From contig JBKOUJ010000107.1 in the NCBI GenBank assembly GCA_046723355.1, forward strand, positions 1 through 22,078: a stretch of DNA of 22,078 nt, written 5' to 3'. This document shows positions 1-6,122 of this stretch, piece after piece (position 1 is the first letter of the stretch; each line of letters opens with the position of its first letter). The notes beneath the pieces are model-generated. The model was not told where the DNA came from. It made no database searches and saw only the letters and a program-made list of their open reading frames with translations. The DNA comes from 13-2-20CM-68-14 sp046723355. GTDB lineage: Bacteria > Actinomycetota > Thermoleophilia > Gaiellales > Gaiellaceae. The position numbers and the translations under genes were made by a program.

Positions 1-70
1 CGATCGCGAGCGCCGTCAGCACGGCGCGGAGGCGACGGGCGAAGAGCCCTTTGAGTGCGACGACGGTCAT
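1..70 (-). CDS. ABC transporter permease, FtsX/MacB type (N-terminus only)
   Basis: Only the first 23 codons lie in the window. The reverse strand reads MTVVALKGLFARRLR and continues with a hydrophobic run, the usual beginning of FtsX/MacB-type permeases: a short amphipathic stretch with basic residues before the first membrane helix. Its ATG overlaps the TGA of the ATPase gene (ATGA, 67-70), so the two are translationally coupled and form one exporter. Substrate is unknown. The family is recognised from context and the N-terminal pattern; the rest of the protein is outside the window. Confidence 0.75.
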   Translation of the reverse strand, partial: MTVVALKGLFARRLRAVLTALAI

Positions 71-852
71 CGGCCCGCCACCTCCTGGATCGCGTCGATC
101 ACCTGCGCCTGGGTCGGGCGCGCCAGCGTCCGCGCGATCGCACCGTCTGCGAGGAGGAGCACGCGGTCGGCGATCGTCGCCGCCACGGGGTCGTGCGTGA
201 CCATCACGGTCGTTTGTCCGAGCTCGTCGACGGAGCGGCGGACGAGCTCGAGGATCTCGCCGCTCGAAGCCGAGTCGAGGTTCCCGGTCGGCTCGTCGGC
301 GAAGAGCACGGTCGGCCGCGAGATCAGGGCCCTTGCGATCGCGACGCGCTGCTGCTGCCCGCCCGACAGCTCCGCGGGCCGGTGCTTGCGGCGATCCTCG
401 AGGCCGACGCTCTCGAGCAGCTCTTCGAGCCAGCCGGGTTCCGGCTTGCGGCCGGCGAGCGTCAGCGGCAGGGTCACGTTCTCCTCGGCCGTGAGCATGG
501 GGAGGAGGTTGAAGAACTGGAAGACGAAGCCGATGTGCTTGCGCCGCAGCTTCGTGAGCTCGTTGTCCTTCAGCGTCGTGATCTCGGTGCCGTCGACCTG
601 GGCGGAGCCGCTCGTCGGCCGGTCGAGGCCGGCCATGATGTGCATGAGCGTCGACTTGCCTGACCCCGACGGCCCCATCACGGCGGTCAACTCGCCGTGG
701 GGTACCTCGAGGGAAACACCGCGGAGGGCGTCCACGGCGGTGTCGCCCTCGCCGTAGCGGCGCGCGATCTCGCGGGCGGCGACGGCCGGCGGCCTGTGGT
801 CGAGTAGAACGCGCTCGTCGCTGAGCGCGGCGGTTACTGCGGCTGCGTTCAT
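67..852 (-). CDS. ABC transporter ATP-binding protein, MacB/LolD-like
   Basis: This 261-residue ATPase would energise the permease encoded directly downstream. Walker A GPSGSGKST is at about residues 60-68, the Q-loop FQFFNLLP around 111-118, the signature LSGGQQQR at 162-169 and Walker B VLFADEPTGNLD at 182-193, followed by the H-loop VTHD. VLFADEPTGNLD and FQFFNLLP are typical of the LolD/MacB/FtsE group, which drive mechanotransmission or lipid/peptide export rather than classic import. The frame stays open upstream to 1155, but I chose the ATG at 852 because AAGGAG lies 5 bases before it and the family alignment begins just after. A divergent two-component system suggests that it controls this exporter, as is common for such ABC pairs. 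Substrate cannot be deduced. Confidence 0.93.
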   Translation of the reverse strand: MNAAAVTAALSDERVLLDHRPPAVAAREIARRYGEGDTAVDALRGVSLEVPHGELTAVMGPSGSGKSTLMHIMAGLDRPTSGSAQVDGTEITTLKDNELTKLRRKHIGFVFQFFNLLPMLTAEENVTLPLTLAGRKPEPGWLEELLESVGLEDRRKHRPAELSGGQQQRVAIARALISRPTVLFADEPTGNLDSASSGEILELVRRSVDELGQTTVMVTHDPVAATIADRVLLLADGAIARTLARPTQAQVIDAIQEVAGR

Positions 853-857
853 CGTGA

Positions 858-863
858 CTCCTT
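858..863 (-). promoter_or_regulatory. Shine-Dalgarno site of the ABC ATPase gene
   Basis: The reverse strand reads AAGGAG, five bases before the ATG at 852. It decides the start against the longer open frame. It also contrasts with most other unit-leading genes here, which have no such site and seem leaderless. A TAGCGT at 892-887 could be the matching -10 box, but no convincing -35 is seen. Confidence 0.7.
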
Positions 864-936
864 GGGTCGTTGATCTCATGCCTTGCACGCTATGGAGGGC
901 CGGCCGCGGAATCGTCGGCCGCGCGTGCGATTCGAG

Positions 937-978
937 GTCGTCCTCGCGGACGATCTTGAAGTCGTCCCCGCGGACGAC
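937..978. promoter_or_regulatory. Tandem palindromic operator between divergent ABC and two-component genes
   Basis: Two copies of the inverted repeat GTCGTCC-N4-GGACGAC lie side by side. Copy one (937-954) has spacer TCGC and one mismatch at its outer end. Copy two (961-978) has spacer CCGC and perfect 7-base arms. Their centres are 24 bases apart. Copy two ends 21 bases before the TACCTT -10 box of the histidine kinase gene, right at the -35 position. That suits an activator of the NarL type, and the regulator encoded at 2208-3542 is the obvious candidate. The symmetry is seen directly; the regulator assignment is inference. Confidence 0.6.
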
Positions 979-999
979 GACACTCAGGCGGCGGTGGGC

Positions 1000-1005
1000 T
1001 ACCTT
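1000..1005 (+). promoter_or_regulatory. -10 box TACCTT of the histidine kinase gene (leaderless)
   Basis: TACCTT is followed by exactly six bases and then the ATG at 1012, so transcription should begin at or next to the start codon. The same spacing recurs at five other genes in this window. No Shine-Dalgarno site is present. Confidence 0.6.
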
Positions 1006-1011
1006 CGAGAC

Positions 1012-2208
1012 ATGACGTCCCGCATCGAGTACCTCGCCCGGCAGCGGGCCTGGCCACTGGTCCGCCGCTACGGCTTCGACGTTCTGGTGGTGGCGGCCGC
1101 TCTCGAGACGGCGCTCGAGCTCGCGTTCGGCCGCAACCACAGCAACGGCAACCACCCACCGGGAGGGTCGCTATGGGTGCTGATCCCGCTCGCGATCCCG
1201 ATCTTCCTGCCGTTCTTCTGGCGGCGGCGCTACCCCTTCGCCGCTCCGGCGGCCATCTACATCTATTGCGCGGGGCTCTCGTTCTTCGAGGGGAGCCTCG
1301 TCACGTTCACATTCGGGATCTTCATGGCGGTGCTGGCGGCCGCGTTCCTGATGGGCATGCTCCCCGACCGGACGCAGTCGGTCTCGGGCTTGGGGATCGC
1401 GCTGGGTGCGGCGGCGATCGTCGTCCACAACGACCCGCACCAGAGCTGGGGCGACTTCCTCTTCATCTCGATTCTGTTCTCGATCGTCTGGCTCGCCGGG
1501 AATGCGCTCAGTGCCAAGCTGACTCAGTACCGGCAGGTGGAGGAACGGGCCGCGCGGCTCGAGCGCGAGCGCGAGGAGCGCGCGCGCGCCGCGGTCGCGG
1601 AGGAGCGGGCCCGGATCGCGCGCGAGCTACACGACGTGGTCGGCCACAGTGTCAGCGTCATGACCGTTCAGGCTTCCGGCGTACGGCGCCTGCTCCGGCC
1701 GGACCAGGAGCGCGAGCGCGAGGCCCTGCTGATCGTCGAGCAGACCGGCCGCGAGGCTCTCGCGGAGATGCGGCGCCTCGTCGGAGTCCTGCGGCGGCCG
1801 GAAGAGGCACCGGCGCTGGCGCCCCAGCCGAGCCTTCGCCATGTCGAGAAGCTGGTCGAGCAGGTCCGCGAGTCAGGGCTCGACGTCGACCTGAAAGTCG
1901 AAGGCGAGCCGGGGACTCTTCCGGCGAGCGTCGACCTCGCCGGCTACCGCCTCGTCCAGGAGGGGCTGACGAACACCGTCAAGCACGCGAAGGCCCACAA
2001 GGCGGAAGTGCTTGTCCGGTACGGCGGGGATGAGGTCGAGGTGATCGTCAGCGACGATGGCAACGGCGTGGGGGGCGGAGACGGGAGCGGCCATGGTCTC
2101 GTCGGCCTGCGCGAGCGGATTGCCGTCGCCGGCGGCGAGCTCGAGGCCGGCCCGCGCGCGGGTGGCGGTTTCCAGGTCCGCGCTCGACTGCCGATGAACG
2201 GCGGCTGA
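1012..2208 (+). CDS. Sensor histidine kinase, NarL/DesK type (HisKA_3)
   Basis: A 398-residue membrane kinase. About five or six hydrophobic segments occupy residues 22-165, followed by a coiled, charge-rich linker (ERAARLEREREERARAA, about 178-194). The HisKA_3 phosphoacceptor motif is ARELHDVVGHS with His207. The ATPase domain shows the N-box GYRLVQEGLTNTVKHA and the glycine loops DDGNGVGG and GHGLVGLRERI near the end. There is no extracellular sensor domain of any size, so the membrane segments probably sense the envelope state or the exporter. The frame is open from 883, but ATG 1012 is preferred because of the -10 box six bases upstream and because the longer start would run through the operator. 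Its TGA overlaps the ATG of the regulator gene (TGATG), so the pair is coupled. Confidence 0.92.
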   Translation: MTSRIEYLARQRAWPLVRRYGFDVLVVAAALETALELAFGRNHSNGNHPPGGSLWVLIPLAIPIFLPFFWRRRYPFAAPAAIYIYCAGLSFFEGSLVTFTFGIFMAVLAAAFLMGMLPDRTQSVSGLGIALGAAAIVVHNDPHQSWGDFLFISILFSIVWLAGNALSAKLTQYRQVEERAARLEREREERARAAVAEERARIARELHDVVGHSVSVMTVQASGVRRLLRPDQEREREALLIVEQTGREALAEMRRLVGVLRRPEEAPALAPQPSLRHVEKLVEQVRESGLDVDLKVEGEPGTLPASVDLAGYRLVQEGLTNTVKHAKAHKAEVLVRYGGDEVEVIVSDDGNGVGGGDGSGHGLVGLRERIAVAGGELEAGPRAGGGFQVRARLPMNGG

Positions 2209-3542
2209 TGCCAGAGCTCCCGACCGGCACCGTCACCTTCCTGTTCTCCGACGTGGAGGGTTCGACCGAGCTCCTCCGCCGGCTCCGTGATGGCTACGCC
2301 GATGTCATGGCCGATCACGAGCTCTTGTTGCGACGGGCGTTTCAGGACGCGGGCGGCCACGAGATCAACACACAGGGAGACTCCTTCTTCATCGCCTTCC
2401 GGCGGCCGAAGGAGGCCGTCGCCGCGGCCGTCGACGCGCAACGCGCGGTGGCACGCCACCCCTGGCCCGAAGACGCCCAGATGCGCGTGCGGATCGGGAT
2501 CCACACAGGCGAGGCGACCGTGACGGGTGACCGGTACGTCGGTCTCGCCGTGCACCGGGCGGCGCGCATCTGTGCGGCCGGTCACGGGGGTCAAGTGCTC
2601 CTCTCGCAGACGACGCAGGCTCTGCTCGAGGAGGAGGAAGAGCTCGGCGAGCTCGACTTCGCCGATCTCGGCCCGCGCAGCCTCAAGGACTTCGACCGGC
2701 CGATCCGGATCTACCAGCTGCTCGCGCCCGGTCTTTCTGCGGAGTTTCCCGAGCTTCGCTCTGCCGACGAGTTGGCTGCGAAGGCCTCCGCTCGACTCGC
2801 CGACCGCCACGAGGTCGCCGACGCCGAGGAGGCGACGGAGGCTGGGGGATCGGATCGCGTCCGCGTTCTGCTCGTCGACGACCAGGAGCTCGTCCGGACC
2901 GGCTTCCGGATGATCCTCGACGCGGAGGAGGACATGCAGGTCGTAGGCGAGGCCGCGAACGGCAAGGACGCCCTCACCGAGGCGGTCCGTCTGCGGCCGG
3001 ACGTCGTCCTGATGGACGTCCGCATGCCCGAGCTGGACGGGATCGAGGCGACCCGGCGCCTGCTTGCGGACGGCGGCGTCGATTCGAAAGTCGTGATGCT
3101 GACGACCTTCGACATGGACGAGTACGTCTACGAAGCCCTGAGCGCCGGCGCGAGCGGCTTCCTCCTCAAGGACGCGCCGCCGGAGCAGCTCGTCGCGGGC
3201 ATCCGCGCCGTCTGCTCGGGCGATGCGCTACTGGCGCCGTCGGTGACCCGCAGGGTGATCGAGGAGTTCGTTCGCCGTCCGCCCGACGGCCAGCGCACCG
3301 CTCCGCCCGAGATGGAGGAGCTGACGCCTCGGGAGAGCGAAGTGTTGAAGCTGATTGCGCGCGGTCTCTCCAACGCCGAGATCGCCCAGACCCTCGTCGT
3401 CAGCGAGACGACGGTGAAGACGCACGTCGCCCGGGTCCTGATGAAGATGGGCCTCCGCGACCGCGTGCAAGCGGTCGTGATGGCCTATGAGTCCGGGCTC
3501 ATCCAGCCCGGCGAGGCAGGAGCAGCGGCCGCGAGCGACTGA
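2208..3542 (+). CDS. Class III cyclase domain fused to NarL-type response regulator (REC-LuxR)
   Basis: A single 444-residue open frame joins two modules. Residues 5-172 are a class III nucleotide cyclase homology domain, with metal-ligand positions kept in FLFSDVEGST (Asp15) and TQGDSFF (Asp58). The lysine and aspartate that select ATP are replaced (Asn54, Arg109) and the catalytic Asn is His116; Arg120 remains. Residues about 173-215 are an acidic linker. Residues 217-340 are a receiver domain with Asp224/Asp225, phosphoacceptor Asp270 (VVLMDVRMPELDG), Thr299/Thr300 and Lys321. Residues 370-432 are a LuxR helix-turn-helix (LTPRESEVL ... TTVKTHVARVLMKMG). No ATG, GTG or TTG at the join would start a separate regulator, so the fusion looks real. 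It is coupled to the kinase gene. Whether the cyclase domain makes a nucleotide or only senses one cannot be told from sequence. Confidence 0.9.
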   Translation: MPELPTGTVTFLFSDVEGSTELLRRLRDGYADVMADHELLLRRAFQDAGGHEINTQGDSFFIAFRRPKEAVAAAVDAQRAVARHPWPEDAQMRVRIGIHTGEATVTGDRYVGLAVHRAARICAAGHGGQVLLSQTTQALLEEEEELGELDFADLGPRSLKDFDRPIRIYQLLAPGLSAEFPELRSADELAAKASARLADRHEVADAEEATEAGGSDRVRVLLVDDQELVRTGFRMILDAEEDMQVVGEAANGKDALTEAVRLRPDVVLMDVRMPELDGIEATRRLLADGGVDSKVVMLTTFDMDEYVYEALSAGASGFLLKDAPPEQLVAGIRAVCSGDALLAPSVTRRVIEEFVRRPPDGQRTAPPEMEELTPRESEVLKLIARGLSNAEIAQTLVVSETTVKTHVARVLMKMGLRDRVQAVVMAYESGLIQPGEAGAAAASD

Positions 3543-3614
3543 TCTCCCGGCCTGGGGCCGACGCCTGCTCTACGAGGGGGCCCTCGGACTGCCGCGTGCC
3601 GCCCTGGCCGTCAT

Positions 3615-4124
3615 GTGGGCGGAGGGGCAGCTGCCGAAGCCGAAGCCGCGTCGCCGGGCCGCCGTCGGGAGCGCGAGCTGAGCACGGAGCTCGCCGCCGA
3701 CCGAGCGCTGTTGCGCCTTCGTCACTGGGTGTTCGTGATCCTGGGTGGAGTCGCCCTGGCGTTGCTGCCGTGGACCGTGTACTTGAGCGTCACCCTGCCG
3801 TCGGAGCACCGCTCCGCTCATTGGGACATCGTCTGGCCCGGTCTCGATGTCGCCATCGCGCTCGCGATCGCGGGAACGGTCGTCGCGCTCGTTCGCTGCT
3901 CGACGTACCTGCCGAGCCTCGCGACCGCCGCAGGGACGCTGCTCCTCTGCGACGCGTGGTTCGACACGCTGACATCGAACGCGGGCAACGAGTTCGCCTG
4001 GGCGGCGCTCGAGGCTTTGGTCGCCGAGGTTCCGCTGGCGCTCTTCGGTTTCTGGCTCGCGGTCGACGCGGAGTCCGTGGCCGCGGCCCGGCGCTTCGTC
4101 GGGGGCCCGCGGGCGTCGCGGTAG
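3615..4124 (+). CDS. Conserved small membrane protein, four transmembrane segments
   Basis: A 169-residue protein with four hydrophobic segments at about residues 37-60, 69-93, 98-118 and 127-150. The second and third are separated by few charged residues, and the third contains LLCDAWFD. I recall similar proteins in other actinobacteria, but no function is known to me. The first 35 residues are Ala/Glu/Arg-rich and look unlike a membrane protein start. The GTG at 3615 may therefore be too early, and a TTG near residue 33 (just before RLRHWVF) is an alternative. It follows the response regulator by 72 bases in the same direction and may be cotranscribed. Its stop codon forms part of the pdxS promoter. 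Confidence 0.7.
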   Translation: MGGGAAAEAEAASPGRRRERELSTELAADRALLRLRHWVFVILGGVALALLPWTVYLSVTLPSEHRSAHWDIVWPGLDVAIALAIAGTVVALVRCSTYLPSLATAAGTLLLCDAWFDTLTSNAGNEFAWAALEALVAEVPLALFGFWLAVDAESVAAARRFVGGPRASR

Positions 4125-4127
4125 CAT
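4122..4127 (+). promoter_or_regulatory. -10 box TAGCAT of pdxS, overlapping the upstream stop codon
   Basis: TAGCAT begins with the TAG stop codon of the membrane protein gene and is followed by six bases and the pdxS ATG at 4134. This is the same TANNNT-N6-start layout seen at five other genes. No Shine-Dalgarno site is visible in the nine bases between the genes, which supports a leaderless pdxS message. Confidence 0.55.
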
Positions 4128-4133
4128 TGGGGC

Positions 4134-5018
4134 ATGGCCGAGCTGGGGACGATGCGTGTCAAGAGCGGGCTCGCCGAGATGCTCAAGGGCGGGGTGATCA
4201 TGGACGTCACGACCGCGGACCAGGCCCGGATCGCCGAGGAGGCGGGCGCCGTCGCCGTGATGGCGCTCGAGCGCGTCCCGGCCGACATCCGCGCCGAGGG
4301 CGGGGTCGCGCGCATGGCCGACCCCGACAAGATTCAGGAAATCCAGGAGGCCGTGACCATTCCGGTGATGGCCAAGGCCCGGATCGGCCACTTCGTCGAG
4401 GCGCAGATCCTCGAGGCGCTCGAGGTCGACTACATCGACGAGAGCGAGGTCCTCACGCCGGCCGACACGCAGAACCACATCGACAAGTGGAAGTTCACGG
4501 TGCCGTTCGTCTGCGGCTGCACGAACCTCGGCGAGGCGCTGCGCCGCATCTCCGAGGGCGCCGCGATGATCCGCACGAAGGGCGAGGCCGGCACGGGCGA
4601 CATCGTCAACGCGGTCACGCACATGCGGGCGGTCTTCGGCGGGATCCGGCGTCTCGGTTCGCTCCACGAAGACGAGCTGTACTCGGAGGCGAAGAACCAG
4701 CAGGCGCCGGTCGAGCTCATCCAGTGGGTGGCCGAGCACGGGCGGCTGCCCGTCGTCACGTTCACCGCGGGCGGAATCGCGACGCCGGCCGACGCGGCGC
4801 TCTGCATGCAGCTCGGCGCCGACGGCGTCTTCGTCGGCTCCGGGATCTTCAAGTCGTCGGATCCCTCCACGCGCGCTAAAGCGATCGTCGAGGCGACCAC
4901 GCACTACCGCGACGCCGAGGTGCTCGCGCGCGTCTCGCAGGGTCTCGGCGACGCGATGAGCGGCCTGTCGGCAGCGGCGCTCGCCCCCGAAGACCTGCTC
5001 GAAACGCGCGGCTGGTGA
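4134..5018 (+). CDS. pdxS: Pyridoxal 5'-phosphate synthase, lyase (synthase) subunit PdxS
   Basis: PdxS builds pyridoxal 5'-phosphate from ribose 5-phosphate, glyceraldehyde 3-phosphate and ammonia supplied by PdxT, in the DXP-independent vitamin B6 route of the cytoplasm. The 294-residue length is normal. The catalytic residues fall at the positions numbered in the Bacillus enzyme: Asp24 (VIMDVT), Lys81 (VMAKARIGH) and Lys149 (IRTKGEAGTG). The barrel's phosphate-binding end (FTAGGIATPADAAL, GADGVFVGSGIF) and the C-terminal tail are intact. Its partner gene pdxT lies 3 kb downstream rather than adjacent. A short hairpin follows the stop codon. Confidence 0.98.
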   Translation: MAELGTMRVKSGLAEMLKGGVIMDVTTADQARIAEEAGAVAVMALERVPADIRAEGGVARMADPDKIQEIQEAVTIPVMAKARIGHFVEAQILEALEVDYIDESEVLTPADTQNHIDKWKFTVPFVCGCTNLGEALRRISEGAAMIRTKGEAGTGDIVNAVTHMRAVFGGIRRLGSLHEDELYSEAKNQQAPVELIQWVAEHGRLPVVTFTAGGIATPADAALCMQLGADGVFVGSGIFKSSDPSTRAKAIVEATTHYRDAEVLARVSQGLGDAMSGLSAAALAPEDLLETRGW

Positions 5019-5028
5019 AATCGCGCGG

Positions 5029-5046
5029 GCGGCGCTGACGCGCCGC
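5029..5046 (+). terminator. Hairpin after pdxS, possible terminator
   Basis: GCGGCGC-TGAC-GCGCCGC is a perfect seven-base stem with a four-base loop, beginning 11 bases after the pdxS stop. There is no T tract, so intrinsic termination is uncertain, as for many GC-rich actinobacterial terminators. Confidence 0.4.
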
Positions 5047-5071
5047 GCGCGCTCGAACCCGCGCAGACTCC

Positions 5072-5137
5072 GGAACACGCTTTCGCGTGTCCTCCGCTGC
5101 ACGCGACTCCGCCGCCTTCGGCGGCTACGCATCAGTC
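5072..5137. repeat. Cluster of hairpins in the 148-base gap after pdxS
   Basis: Two further stem-loops follow the pdxS terminator candidate: ACACGC-TTTC-GCGTGT (5075-5090), with a partial GGA/CC extension, and GCCGCC-TTC-GGCGGC (5111-5125). The second is nested in CGACT (5104-5108) / AGTCG (5133-5137), and each hairpin is preceded by ACTCCG. The arrangement looks like a short REP-style intergenic repeat rather than coding DNA. Confidence 0.4.
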
Positions 5138-5166
5138 GTCCGGCGGCGACGTCAGCCTTCGGGTCG

Positions 5167-6118
5167 ATGAGCCCGGTTCGCGCGCCGTGGTCGCACGCGT
5201 CCTTCCTCGTCTACTTCGGCGGGATCACCATCCTCCTCGCGATGCTCGCGTTCCTCAGCGTCGAGGGCGAGCAGCACGCGGCGGGAGCTTTCGTGGGCTG
5301 GGCGGCGCTCGTGTTCGCGATCCTCGCCGTCCTCGCGTCCGCGTCGAAGCAACGAGGGCGGCTCGTCACAGCCGGGCTGTACGCACTCAGCGCCGTCGCC
5401 GCGTTCGTTGTCTTCCTCGGCGCGCTGTTCGACTGGTTCGGCTGGCTGCCGAACCTCCATCACAGCGGCGTGTTCCGAGGCTTCCGGTTCTGGGTGCTCG
5501 TGCTCGAGCTCGCGGCCTTTGACCGCGTCGTTCGTCGCGTGGCGGATCTTCCGCTTCCCACTACTCGTCTTCGCCGCCGCCGCAAGCACCTGGTTCTTCG
5601 TGACCGACCTGATCTCGGGCGGAGGCGACTGGACGGCGATCGTCACGATCGCCTACGGCGTCCTGCTCCTGGGCGTCGCGGTGAGCATCGACGCCGGTGA
5701 CTCGCGCGTCACCGGCTTCTGGCTCCACGTCGTCGCGGGGGCGACCATCGGCGGCGGCCTGCTCTGGTTCTTTCACGAGGGCGACTGGGACTGGGTCGTC
5801 ATCGGAATTGCCGCCCTCGTCTACATCGCGCTCGGCAACCGACTGGTCCGGTCGAGCTGGGTCGTCCTCGCGACTTGGGGGCTCCTGCAGGTGACCACGC
5901 ACTTCGCCGAGAAGTGGGCCGACGTGAGCTTCCTCATCTTCTTCCCGTTCGGCTTTCTTCTCTTCCCCTTCACGGACTACAGCGAGATCAGCGAGCCCAA
6001 GCACCACATGTGGTTGGCGCCGCTCGCGTACGCGATCCTAGGCCTCGGACTGATTGCGATCGGGCAGGTGATCGCTATCCGCCGGCGTAGCGCAATCCCG
6101 GCCGCAGGGCTGCTCTAG
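5167..6118 (+). pseudogene. Multi-pass membrane protein gene broken by a +1 frameshift
   Basis: Two overlapping frames together make one integral membrane protein. The first frame (from ATG 5167) is convincing to about 5520: hydrophobic segments, then FWVLVLELAAF. After that it becomes Arg-rich nonsense. The next frame is nonsense before about 5520 and then gives ASFVAWRIFRFPLLVFAAAASTW and further membrane segments to the TAG at 6118. Removing one T from CCTTTGACC (5516-5524) joins them as ...LELAALTASFVAW..., a 316-residue protein with about eight hydrophobic segments. The length of 952 bases is one more than a multiple of three, as a single insertion predicts. This is either a sequencing or assembly error in a T run or a recently broken gene. 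I do not recognise the family. It ends 4 bases from the convergent oxidoreductase gene. Confidence 0.7.
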
Positions 6119-6122
6119 CGGG

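Noticed and set aside
3487..3681. 64-residue frame bridging the response regulator end and the membrane protein start
   Set aside because: Half lies inside the regulator gene, there is no ribosome site or promoter box, and the product has no recognisable features.
3570..5132. 520-residue reverse-strand open frame over the membrane protein and pdxS
   Set aside because: It is antisense to pdxS, whose catalytic residues are unmistakable. The reverse frame is Arg/Asp/His-rich with no family pattern, a typical shadow in GC-rich DNA.
5516..5524. CTTTGAC as an RF2-like programmed +1 frameshift
   Set aside because: CTT TGA is not in the reading frame of the upstream part, and no upstream Shine-Dalgarno-like stimulator is seen; an indel explains the break better.
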